From: an uncultured Lachnospiraceae bacterium | Lineage (GTDB): Bacteria; Bacillota; Clostridia; Lachnospirales; Lachnospiraceae | Direction: 5' to 3' | Assembly (NCBI GenBank): GCA_910577015.1 | Contig: CAJTKU010000006.1 | Location: 62,001 to 126,000, forward strand | DNA: 64,000 nt | Shown here: positions 1 to 7,760 of the stretch, piece by piece | How the letters are laid out: every line of letters starts with the position of its first letter | Position numbering within the stretch: the first letter of the stretch is position 1 | Made by a program: the position numbers and the translations under genes | Notes under the pieces: generated by a model | The model's database searches: none | What the model was told of the DNA's origin: nothing | Seen by the model: the letters and a program-made list of their open reading frames with translations, nothing else

Positions 1-1
1 A

Positions 2-1114
2 AAATACACCGAAGGACGCCTGCTCCCTTACTTTTTTCCTGATGTGTTTACAGAGGGCGGAGACCCTATCGGGGAAGCTCAGGATAACTGGATGAAAGCC
101 AGAAGGGCGATACTGCGCTCTCCTTTGGACAGAATCGGATATGGCGGTTACCTGAAACTGGCGTCCGAATGGCCGGGCTTTATCGGGCAGGTTGATAAGG
201 TAGTCACCGAATTTCGCCAGATTCATGAAAACATGCAGGGGACAAAGGCTTACACGGCGCCTTTTAAGGTGGGGATTTTGAACTGCTGGGGAAACCTGAG
301 AAGATGGATGGCAAATCAGGTGCATCATGCCCTCTGGTACAGGGAAATTTATTCCTATGTAGGCGTTATAGAGTGTTTAAGCGGTATGCCTTTAGAGGTG
401 GAGTTTATAACCTTTGAGGAGTTAAAGGCGGGCATTGACGAAGATATCAAGGTGATTATCAACGCCGGGGACGCTTATACTTCGTGGAGCGGCGCCGAAA
501 ACTGGACGGATGAAAAAGTAGTGTGCGCCATCCGCCGGTTTGTGGACGGGGGCGGCGGATTTATCGGAGTGGGAGAACCCAGTGCATGCCAGTACCAGGG
601 ACGTTATTTCCAGCTTTCCGATGTGCTTGGCGCAGACAGGGAGATGGGATTTTCCATGAGTACTGACAAATACAATGAAATGGATAACAAACATTTTATT
701 CTGGAAGATATTGAAGGGGAAATAGATTTCGGGGAAGGAAAAAGCCGTATCTATGCCCAGGGAGAGCATTATCAGATACTGAATATGGACGGCGGATACA
801 GCCGCCTGGTAGTAAATGAGTATGGGAAGGGAAGGAGCGTTTATTTTACGGGACTTCCTTACTCGCCGCAGAACTGCCGTATCCTGCTCCGCGCCGTTTA
901 TTATGCGGCCCACAGGGAAGAAGAACTGAAAAAGTATTATGTTTCCCATGTGGATACGGAGCTTGCAGTATTTGAAGAGACCGGTAAAATTGCAGTCATC
1001 AACAATTCCAAAGAGGCAAGGCAGACAGATTTGTATATAGAAGGCCAAATCAGGGAGCGCCTTGAACTGGCTCCCATGGAAATGCGGTGGATTGATTACG
1101 GGGAGGACGTATGA
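2..1114 (+). CDS. 1,3-beta-galactosyl-N-acetylhexosamine phosphorylase (GH112), C-terminal part
   Basis: The gene runs in from the left edge, leaving about 370 residues of an enzyme usually over 700 long. GH112 enzymes phosphorolyse lacto-N-biose or galacto-N-biose to galactose 1-phosphate and N-acetylhexosamine in the cytoplasm. What remains is the end of the catalytic region (a GDPIGEAQDNW-like stretch), an amidotransferase-like fold (VIINAGDAYTSWSG, GGGGFIGVGEPSACQ), and a C-terminal beta domain. The stop overlaps the start of nahK by 4 bases, so the two are translationally coupled, as in host-glycan and mucin sugar pathways. The specificity (GNB or LNB) cannot be read from this part. Confidence 0.9.
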   Translation, partial: KYTEGRLLPYFFPDVFTEGGDPIGEAQDNWMKARRAILRSPLDRIGYGGYLKLASEWPGFIGQVDKVVTEFRQIHENMQGTKAYTAPFKVGILNCWGNLRRWMANQVHHALWYREIYSYVGVIECLSGMPLEVEFITFEELKAGIDEDIKVIINAGDAYTSWSGAENWTDEKVVCAIRRFVDGGGGFIGVGEPSACQYQGRYFQLSDVLGADREMGFSMSTDKYNEMDNKHFILEDIEGEIDFGEGKSRIYAQGEHYQILNMDGGYSRLVVNEYGKGRSVYFTGLPYSPQNCRILLRAVYYAAHREEELKKYYVSHVDTELAVFEETGKIAVINNSKEARQTDLYIEGQIRERLELAPMEMRWIDYGEDV

Positions 1115-2238
1115 GTGCAGAAAACATGTCTTTAAACAAAATAGACAGGGCAGCCGCCGGGTTTGCCGCGGAGGGCAGGCTGCTGCAAAAGCAGCCTTTC
1201 GGAAACGGCCATATCAACGACACCTTTTTGCTCACCTATGAAGCGCCGGGGGGAACGGAAAAAAAGTATATTCTGCAGAGAATGAACCATACTGTTTTTC
1301 CGAATCCCACACGGCTTATGGAAAACATCGTCAATGTGACGGAATACCTGCAGGACAGAATAGCTTCCTCGGGCGGCAACCCCGAAAGGGAAACCTTGAA
1401 CGTGGTGAAAACAAAAAGCGGGGCGCCCTGCTTTGAGGATGAATGTCATGATTTCTGGAGAATGTTTTTATATATCGAAAATACGCTCTGTCTGGAAAAA
1501 GTTGAAAGCGCAGAAGATTTCCGCGACAGCGGCAGGGCTTTTGGCGGCTTCCAGCGGATGCTTGCGGATTATCCCGCCCAAAAACTGTATGAAACCATTC
1601 CCGGCTTTCACAATACCCCTGCACGGTTTGGCGCCTTTGAAAAGGCAGTGGCGCAGGATAAGCTGGGGCGGGCATCGTCGTGCAGGGAAGAAATTGCATT
1701 TGCACTTTCCCGAAAAGAAAAAACGTCTGTGCTGACCAATCTTCTCGGCGAAGGAAAACTGCCCCTGCGCGTCACCCACAATGATACCAAACTGAACAAT
1801 ATATTGTTTGACAAAGAGACAAAAAAAGCGCTGTGCGTCATCGATTTGGACACTGTGATGCCGGGCCTTTCCCTCTATGATTTCGGTGACGCCATCCGTT
1901 TCGGAGCAAGCACCGGAGCCGAGGACGAAAAAGACCTTACCAAAGTCGCCTTGGACTTAACCCTGTTTGAAGCCTTCTGCGCCGGTTATCTGGAAGGCTG
2001 CGGGGGAAGCCTTACGCCAAAGGAAGTGGAAATGCTCCCCATGGGGGCATGGATGATGACCTTTGAATGCGGCATCCGTTTCCTTGCAGATTATCTGGAA
2101 GGAGATGTTTACTACAAAATCCACAGACCGGAACACAATCTTGACCGTGCAAGAACCCAGTTCAAACTGGCAGCAGACATGGAAGCCAAGTGGAAGGAAA
2201 TGGAGGAAATCATAGGGAAGTACAAAAATAGTTTATAG
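1111..2238 (+). CDS. nahK: N-acetylhexosamine 1-kinase
   Basis: A 375-residue kinase of the aminoglycoside-phosphotransferase fold. It phosphorylates the N-acetylglucosamine or N-acetylgalactosamine released by the upstream phosphorylase at C1, for the GNB/LNB pathway. The catalytic loop HNDTKLNN begins at about residue 223 and the metal-binding VIDLD at 243-247. The FGNGHINDTF nucleotide loop is near the N terminus. The length matches the family. The ATGA overlap with the preceding gene and the lack of any gap place it in the same operon. Kinase family certain; the exact sugar is inferred from context. Confidence 0.9.
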   Translation: MSAENMSLNKIDRAAAGFAAEGRLLQKQPFGNGHINDTFLLTYEAPGGTEKKYILQRMNHTVFPNPTRLMENIVNVTEYLQDRIASSGGNPERETLNVVKTKSGAPCFEDECHDFWRMFLYIENTLCLEKVESAEDFRDSGRAFGGFQRMLADYPAQKLYETIPGFHNTPARFGAFEKAVAQDKLGRASSCREEIAFALSRKEKTSVLTNLLGEGKLPLRVTHNDTKLNNILFDKETKKALCVIDLDTVMPGLSLYDFGDAIRFGASTGAEDEKDLTKVALDLTLFEAFCAGYLEGCGGSLTPKEVEMLPMGAWMMTFECGIRFLADYLEGDVYYKIHRPEHNLDRARTQFKLAADMEAKWKEMEEIIGKYKNSL

Positions 2239-2278
2239 TAACAATTCGTTTGCACCAATATATATCTGCAGGGTTCCT

Positions 2279-2472
2279 ATGATTCCGGAGGGGGCAAGGG
2301 GGCGGGCGGACATATTTGATTCCAAAAAGGACCGTGTAAAAACAGCCGGACAATGCCTTGTACCAAGGCATGGGATGCTGTACTTTAGCATCCTACGTGC
2401 CGCTGTGTTTTTACTCGAGTGAGAACGCGTCCTGTTGGAACAAATATGTCCGCCCGCCCCCTCTGGAATCAT
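2279..2472. repeat. Long imperfect palindrome with two internal hairpins (MITE-like or structured RNA)
   Basis: The outer arms start ATGATTCC at 2279 and end GGAATCAT at 2472, and share GGGGGCGGGCGGACATATTTG in inverted orientation. The left arm carries an extra GGGGGCAA-type duplication. A second inverted pair lies inside (AGGAC...GTAAAAACA at 2328-2345 against TGTTTTTAC...GTCCT at 2405-2433). Two small hairpins occupy the tip: ATGCCTT/AAGGCAT (2353-2371) and GGATGCT/AGCATCC (2373-2393). The folded form is a cloverleaf on a long stem. It has no reading frame. It could be a non-autonomous mobile element or a structured RNA or terminator for nahK. Confidence 0.7.
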
Positions 2473-2500
2473 GTCAGCTGCGAAGTCATGTTCTTTGCTA

Positions 2501-2529
2501 TTGACAACTCTGTCTAAAAGTGTTAGACT
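2501..2529 (+). promoter_or_regulatory. blaI promoter
   Basis: The -35 TTGACA (2501-2506) and -10 TAGACT (2524-2529) are separated by 17 bases. Both BlaI operators overlap or directly follow it, which suggests an autoregulated promoter. Confidence 0.75.
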
Positions 2530-2552
2530 AAAAATGTCTAAAAGCGTTAGAC
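2512..2552. promoter_or_regulatory. Twin BlaI/MecI-type operators
   Basis: Two 17-bp dyads, GTCTAAAAGTGTTAGAC (2512-2528) and GTCTAAAAGCGTTAGAC (2536-2552), differ by one central base and are 24 bases apart centre to centre. The first overlaps the -10 box and the second lies just downstream, as expected for steric repression by the encoded dimeric repressor. Confidence 0.75.
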
Positions 2553-2577
2553 AAGAAAAAGGAAGGCATGGTGACTT

Positions 2578-2949
2578 ATGGAACAGTTTAAGTTGGGAGA
2601 AATGGAGCAGAAATTTGCGGATTTGATTTGGGAAAAAGCCCCGATAGGCTCCGGGGAACTGGCAAAGCTATGTGAGAGCGCATTTGCATGGAAGAGGACC
2701 ACCACCTACACCATGTTAAAAAGACTTTGCGACAGAAAGCTGTTTGTGAATAAGGACGGACTGGTGACAGTTCTTATGACAAGGGAAGAGTTTCGGGCTG
2801 CCCGGGGAGAGCAGTTTATCAATGAAGCGTTTGACGGTTCGCTGCCGCAGTTCCTTGCGGCTTTTTCCAGAAGGAAAAAACTGAGCAGCGGGGAAATCAC
2901 GGAACTGAAAAAATTGATTGATACCTATGAGGAGGGGAACCATGGCTGA
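2578..2949 (+). CDS. BlaI/MecI/CopY-family transcriptional repressor
   Basis: A 123-residue winged-helix repressor of the family that controls beta-lactamase and other stress genes and is inactivated by proteolysis triggered by an M56 partner. The N-terminal helix-turn-helix (GSGELAKLCESAFAWKRTTTYTMLKRLCDRKLF) and the C-terminal dimerisation helices are complete. It begins with ATG after a GGAAGG-type ribosome site and overlaps the downstream M56 gene by 8 bases. It is likely to bind the two dyads in its own promoter. No beta-lactamase gene is nearby, so the inducer is unknown. Confidence 0.9.
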   Translation: MEQFKLGEMEQKFADLIWEKAPIGSGELAKLCESAFAWKRTTTYTMLKRLCDRKLFVNKDGLVTVLMTREEFRAARGEQFINEAFDGSLPQFLAAFSRRKKLSSGEITELKKLIDTYEEGNHG

Positions 2950-5593
2950 GCAGATTTTTATCAGGATATTGAATATGAGCCTTACCGGCAGTTTTGTAAT
3001 TCTGATGGTTCTGGTAATGCGTCTTTTGCTGAGAAGAATGCCAAAGATTTTTTCATATTGTTTATGGGCAGTGGTGCTTTTCAGACTTTTGTGTCCGGTG
3101 TCCTTTTCTGCGGGATTTTCTCCCTTTGGCGTTTTAAAGGCGCCTGCCGTTTCCCATGGGAGGATGGAATACATTCCGGAGGATATCATGCAGATTGGCT
3201 GGAATGAATAGCAGGCGGCAGCGCCGGAAAAGCCGGAAGGGAATGTTCTTTCTGACGGTGGAGAACCTGCACCGGCACAAAGCGGTACGGGAAGCCGGAT
3301 GGAATCTGCGGTGAAAGCAGGATGCGGGATATGGCTTGCAGGTGTGGCTGTCATGGCGGCTTACAGTCTTGTATCGCTGGTAAGGCTGAAACGGAGGCTA
3401 AAGACGGCGGTCAGGGAAAAGGATAATCTGTATGTGACAACTAAAGTGGCAACCCCTTTTGTTATCGGGATATGGAAACCCAGAATTTATCTTCCCGCCA
3501 TATTGGATGAGGAAGAAAGAGGCTATGTCCTGCTGCATGAGCAGATTCATCTGAAAAGAAAGGACCATATTATCAAAAATGCAGCGTTTATTGCACTTTG
3601 CCTGCATTGGTTCAACCCACTTGTGTGGGCGGCTTTTTTCTTAAGCGGGAAGGACATGGAAATGTCCTGCGATGAAGCAGTTATCCGTAAAATTGGCAGC
3701 AGTGTAAAAAAAGAATATTCCACTTCCCTTCTGAGTATGGCAACGGGCAGACATATTGTAAGCGGCGTTCCGTTGGCATTTGGGGAGGGGGACACCGGAA
3801 GCCGCATAAAAAATGTTCTCCGCTATAAAAAGCCGGCAGCTATCGGCGTGGGAATCGCGGCTGCTGCATGCGCTGTGTTAACAGTTTTCCTGCTGGCAAA
3901 TCCGGGAAAAGAAAAAGAGGCGCAGACAGGGGAAGCCGTCCGGTATTACGGGGTGGTGGCGGACGTCAATATAGAGGGGGATACCCGCAGGCTTTTAGTG
4001 ATTCCGGGAATCGGGGAGGTGGACATTCCGGCGGCAGAATCAGTTTATCCCTATTTTGAGCGGGAGGAACAGGGGCTTATACCGGGTGATATGGTGGTAA
4101 TCACTTTTCCGCAGGGAAAAGAGGTTGCCATACAGGAGTCTTATCCGGCCCGATTTTCAGAGAGTGCGGAGAGCATCGTGGTGCTGTGGGAATCTTGTGC
4201 TTTGGAAAGTATCGGAAACAACAGGTTTTATTTTACTTTTCCCGGCGGCGTTGTGCCGGAGGTTTCCCGTGTGGAGATAGGGGAAGCGTTGTCCATTTAC
4301 TGGGAGGAAGGCGCTGAGGAGAACTGGGCATACCTTCCCGTGGTGCCGGAAAGTGAAAATTCCAGATTGATTGCAGTATCGCCCATCCTTGCAGTGGGTG
4401 AGAGGGACGGAGTGAAGGTTCTGACGATAGAATTATCGGCAAACCAGTTACAGAGTGTTTTTGCGGGATTTGGATACCATATCCGGTTTGAACCGGGGCT
4501 GGACGGAAATATTTCCGAAGAGGAGATACGCGCTTTGCAGGACGAAGTTTTGGCAGAGCAGATACGTGCTTTACAGGAGGAGGTATCAACCCGGCAGGAT
4601 GAATTATCGTCCATGCAGGGAGGAATTAAGGATTCCCTTGAGGGGCTGGGGGGGCTGCAGGAAGGAAAGATAACGGGGGAGGGAAGCTGGCGGGTAAGCG
4701 TCAGGAGCGTAGCAAGAAGCGCCCGGGTCATTGACGCCTATATGACGGCCTGGGATAATTCCTATGACGGCGGGGAGCCGCTTGCCCTTGCAGAAGACTG
4801 CGTTTTTAAAGCCAATTACAGCATGGATGGGATTGATTTGAGGGAGATTTCTTATGATGAATTTGCAGATTTGATAGGGGAAGGTCCGAACTGGATGAAT
4901 AAGCCTTGTATCCTGACCTTTCAGGATGGATTGGTGGTGGAGGCTGTCCTCGAAAGCGCGTGGGTAAATTACGGTATTTATTTCAGCAGGTTTTCGCCCG
5001 GTTCCTATTTGTATGAGTTTTTGATGGAAGAGGAGGGAGAAGCCGGACTGGACAGGTATTATACGCTTGACAGTACGGAAAAGCTGGATATTGCAGACTG
5101 TGAAGGGCTTGAAACCGTAGAAATCTATACGGGTAATATGGGGGACGGCGACAGCGGTATGGTGCTGTTCAAGGATGAGGAAGGAAGGCTTCTTTTCACA
5201 CAGGATGTCCATGTGGCAAGGGCAGGATGGGGTAATATCTATCTGGGTGAAACAGAGGAAGGCGCTTTTATCATGAATGTGGATGTGGAAGACAGATGGG
5301 ATTTCGGAGGATACAGCTACTGGGTGTACAGGCTGGACGCAGAAGGCGGAATCAGACAGATTGCCGGTTCCGGTTTTGATTTTGATTTCACGGAAAATTC
5401 TTCCATCCTATATGATGACGAGCTGTTTAGGGAATGGATTGCAGGCATGACGCCGTGGTTGGAGAACAGTCATCTGATACTCAGCTCCCAGGAAGGGGAA
5501 GTGAGGACGGAAAAGATTTCGGAGGCGGACAAATACAATTACGACACCCTGAACCTGAAGGACAGGATTAATGAAATATACAATGCCGGATAA
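2942..5593 (+). pseudogene. BlaR1-type M56 peptidase gene interrupted by an in-frame TAG
   Basis: The frame starts at 2942 (first membrane segments up to about 3110), meets TAG at 3209-3211, and continues open in the same frame to 5593. The downstream part carries another membrane segment, the metallopeptidase motif HEQIH (near 3536-3550) with the SCDEAVI ligand helix, a further membrane span near 3840-3900, and a long exposed C-terminal region of over 500 residues with a short coiled coil (EEEIRALQDE). The family senses an external ligand and triggers cleavage of BlaI. A CAG-to-TAG change would explain the break. Restart at ATG 3299 would give a truncated 764-residue protein retaining the peptidase. 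A sequencing error is possible. Confidence 0.75.
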
Positions 5594-5972
5594 TATCTTC
5601 AAATATAGCCATATCTTTTTTGTGAAAGTGGAACCGGTAGCCGGTAAGTTTTTGAATGCCGATACCGTAGGTTACTTCTTTGTTAAGCGTTACCAGAATA
5701 TAGGTCTGTTTGGACAGAAACCTGCCGGTTTCCACTTTCCTCATATCCACCACATCGTCGGCAATATCCGTAAACCAGATACCCTGCCCGTTATCAGCGA
5801 TAATCCTTTGGTTTGTCATGGTAACGGTGGAAGTATCATAACCGAGAAGCGTTCCTGATTCGGAAGTAAAGCCCCATGGTTTTGCTGCAAATACCACTTT
5901 TTCGCCGGGCTGCAATTCCACTTTATATTTGTTTTTAATTGCCGGTAAAGAATCCAGATATTGCGTATCCAT
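5568..5972 (-). CDS. Small PH-like/GRAM-type domain protein
   Basis: A 134-residue soluble protein, last gene of a four-gene minus-strand operon, overlapping the end of the M56 gene by 26 bases tail to tail. The pattern LQPGEKVVFAAKPWG...VTMTNQRIIADN...DIADDVVDMRK is typical of bacterial PH-like domains that follow a beta-sandwich plan. The molecular role is unknown. It lies 13 bases after the membrane protein gene. Family assignment is from pattern only. Confidence 0.6.
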   Translation of the reverse strand: MDTQYLDSLPAIKNKYKVELQPGEKVVFAAKPWGFTSESGTLLGYDTSTVTMTNQRIIADNGQGIWFTDIADDVVDMRKVETGRFLSKQTYILVTLNKEVTYGIGIQKLTGYRFHFHKKDMAIFEDIIRHCIFH

Positions 5973-5985
5973 AATAAATTTCTCC

Positions 5986-6627
5986 TTACTGCCGTTTGGC
6001 GGCGCATTCCAGGCTGAAAGCTATCATGCGGTTAATGTCGTTCTTGTAAATCTCGTCCATGCCGTATTCCGTGCCAAATACAATGTCCTTTCGGTAGCGC
6101 AATAGTTCCGACTGCATAAAGATATAGGCCTGTTGGTTGTTTTTTATGTTGAATGCATATCTCTTTTTGTCCCTGCCGGCAAAATGCAGCATGGTATATT
6201 TACGTATGGGAACAACGCCGTTCAGTTTTACAACGGTAATTTCGGGGTATACCCAAAGCACATTTGCCATAGGTATCAGCGTAAGCCCCATCTTTTTGCA
6301 GATGACAGCCTGACTTGTGACAAGAAGGCCTTCACAAACGACGGCAGAGGGGATTTCAGCATTTATGGCGGACAACTGCTGCGGGTAAAAGGCTTTTATA
6401 AATTTTTTAGCCCTTACAGCGAAAAAGGGCCAAAGAATGCCATACATAATTGCCGGAAAAACCATACCCATCATGATAAGAGTCAGGGTGAAAGGAAAAC
6501 CGTCAATTAAAAAAGTGGCAAAGGCAAGGATAAAAAGCGCCAGACATATGAAAAACGGGAGCCGGAACTTGTTTATGCACTTGCTGTACATGCGGTACAA
6601 ATTGGGATAGTCTTTAATATTTATCAT
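5986..6627 (-). CDS. Two-span membrane protein with a C-terminal PH-like region
   Basis: 213 residues. Two adjacent membrane segments near the N terminus (FFICLALFILAFATFLI and LIMMGMVFPAIMYGILW) are followed by a soluble region (AEIPSAVVCEGLLVTSQAVICKK...ANVLWVYPEITVVKLNG) resembling bacterial PH-type membrane proteins. The start at 6627 has AAAGGAG in front. It sits 10 bases after the HD-GYP regulator gene in the same operon. Function unknown. Confidence 0.6.
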   Translation of the reverse strand: MINIKDYPNLYRMYSKCINKFRLPFFICLALFILAFATFLIDGFPFTLTLIMMGMVFPAIMYGILWPFFAVRAKKFIKAFYPQQLSAINAEIPSAVVCEGLLVTSQAVICKKMGLTLIPMANVLWVYPEITVVKLNGVVPIRKYTMLHFAGRDKKRYAFNIKNNQQAYIFMQSELLRYRKDIVFGTEYGMDEIYKNDINRMIAFSLECAAKRQ

Positions 6628-6637
6628 TTTGTCTCCT

Positions 6638-7738
6638 TTAATCTTCATCACGGTACAGCGCAAGCAGGTTTTCAAATTCTGCTTTTACTTCTGTAAAGGC
6701 CTGCAGCAGTTTGGGCGAAAAAGCGCCGCTGTGCCCGTTGATAATCATCTGGTAAGCTTTTTCCGGCTCATAGGCTACTTTGTAGACACGTTTTGAAGTG
6801 AGCGCGTCATAAATATCCACCAGGGAAACAATCTGTGCCGCAATACTAATTTCATCCCCCTTAAGGCCGTCAGGATATCCTTTTCCGTCGTATTTTTCAT
6901 GGTGATGCCTGGCAATGTCATATGCATAATCGAAGATTGCCTTATTGTTCAGGCGGATGGTCTGGGATATGATTTCAGCGCCCTTGGTGGTATGGGATTT
7001 TATAAGTTCAAACTCGTCCGGTGTCAGTTTGCTGGATTTCAAAATAATATTGTCGGGAATGGTGATTTTTCCGATATCGTGGAGGGAGGATGCCCAGCCA
7101 ATCTGCTCCAGCTTTTCTTCCGTAAGCCCATATTCGGGATATAATTCCATGACGCTTTTTCCCAGGCACAGAGAAAACTCGCGAACTCGTTTTATATGCT
7201 GTCTGGATTCAAGATTTCTGAATTCCACGATATTGCTCAGGGAATCAATCAGCATTTCATTTATCTGGGCCAGCTGCTCGGCCTGCTGCCTCAGGACTTC
7301 GTTCTGCTTTTTGATGCTTTCATTCTGCCTTTTTACAACCACTTCCAACTGCAATTTATACTGGAACCAGCCTATTGCATTGCTGACTACCTGTTTTATG
7401 ACATCGGGCTGGTAGGGCTTTTTAATGTAACTCACAATGCCGTATTCATATCCTTTTTTCTCATATTCCGCGGAATCCTGACCTGTAACCATGATAAAAG
7501 GGATTTTATTTAAAACCTTTTTTTCCTTAAGGTATTCCAGTACCTGAAAACCATCCATGACCGGCATCATGTAATCCAATAAAACGACTGCAATGGAAGG
7601 AAAATTTTTGTTTAATAGGTCGATTCCTTCTTTGCCGTCAGCCGCCTCCAGTATTTTATAATCGGAACGGAATAATTCAACTAATATTTCCCGTTCTATG
7701 GTGTTGTCTTCAAAGATTAAAATTGTGTCCTGTTTCAT
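6638..7738 (-). CDS. HD-GYP response regulator, predicted cyclic-di-GMP phosphodiesterase
   Basis: 366 residues: an N-terminal receiver domain with acidic pocket E10/D11 and phospho-acceptor D55 (VVLLDYMMP), a coiled-coil linker (about 130-165), then an HD-GYP domain with HDIGK, HHEKYDGKGYP and DIYDALTS. HD-GYP enzymes hydrolyse cyclic di-GMP. The intact HD and GYP signatures suggest an active enzyme. The gene follows the DUF342 gene by 22 bases. No cognate histidine kinase is in the window. Confidence 0.9.
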   Translation of the reverse strand: MKQDTILIFEDNTIEREILVELFRSDYKILEAADGKEGIDLLNKNFPSIAVVLLDYMMPVMDGFQVLEYLKEKKVLNKIPFIMVTGQDSAEYEKKGYEYGIVSYIKKPYQPDVIKQVVSNAIGWFQYKLQLEVVVKRQNESIKKQNEVLRQQAEQLAQINEMLIDSLSNIVEFRNLESRQHIKRVREFSLCLGKSVMELYPEYGLTEEKLEQIGWASSLHDIGKITIPDNIILKSSKLTPDEFELIKSHTTKGAEIISQTIRLNNKAIFDYAYDIARHHHEKYDGKGYPDGLKGDEISIAAQIVSLVDIYDALTSKRVYKVAYEPEKAYQMIINGHSGAFSPKLLQAFTEVKAEFENLLALYRDED

Positions 7739-7760
7739 GATTTTCCCATTCTTTCTTTAT

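Larger units (their letters stand above)
2239..2577. other. Non-coding gap between nahK and blaI
   Basis: This 339-base gap holds a large palindromic element (2279-2472) and the blaI promoter with two operators (2501-2552). No credible reading frame was seen on either strand. Confidence 0.8.

Noticed and set aside
422..1048. 208-codon minus-strand open frame opposite the GH112 gene
   Set aside because: Shadow of a strongly conserved coding gene; no family features.
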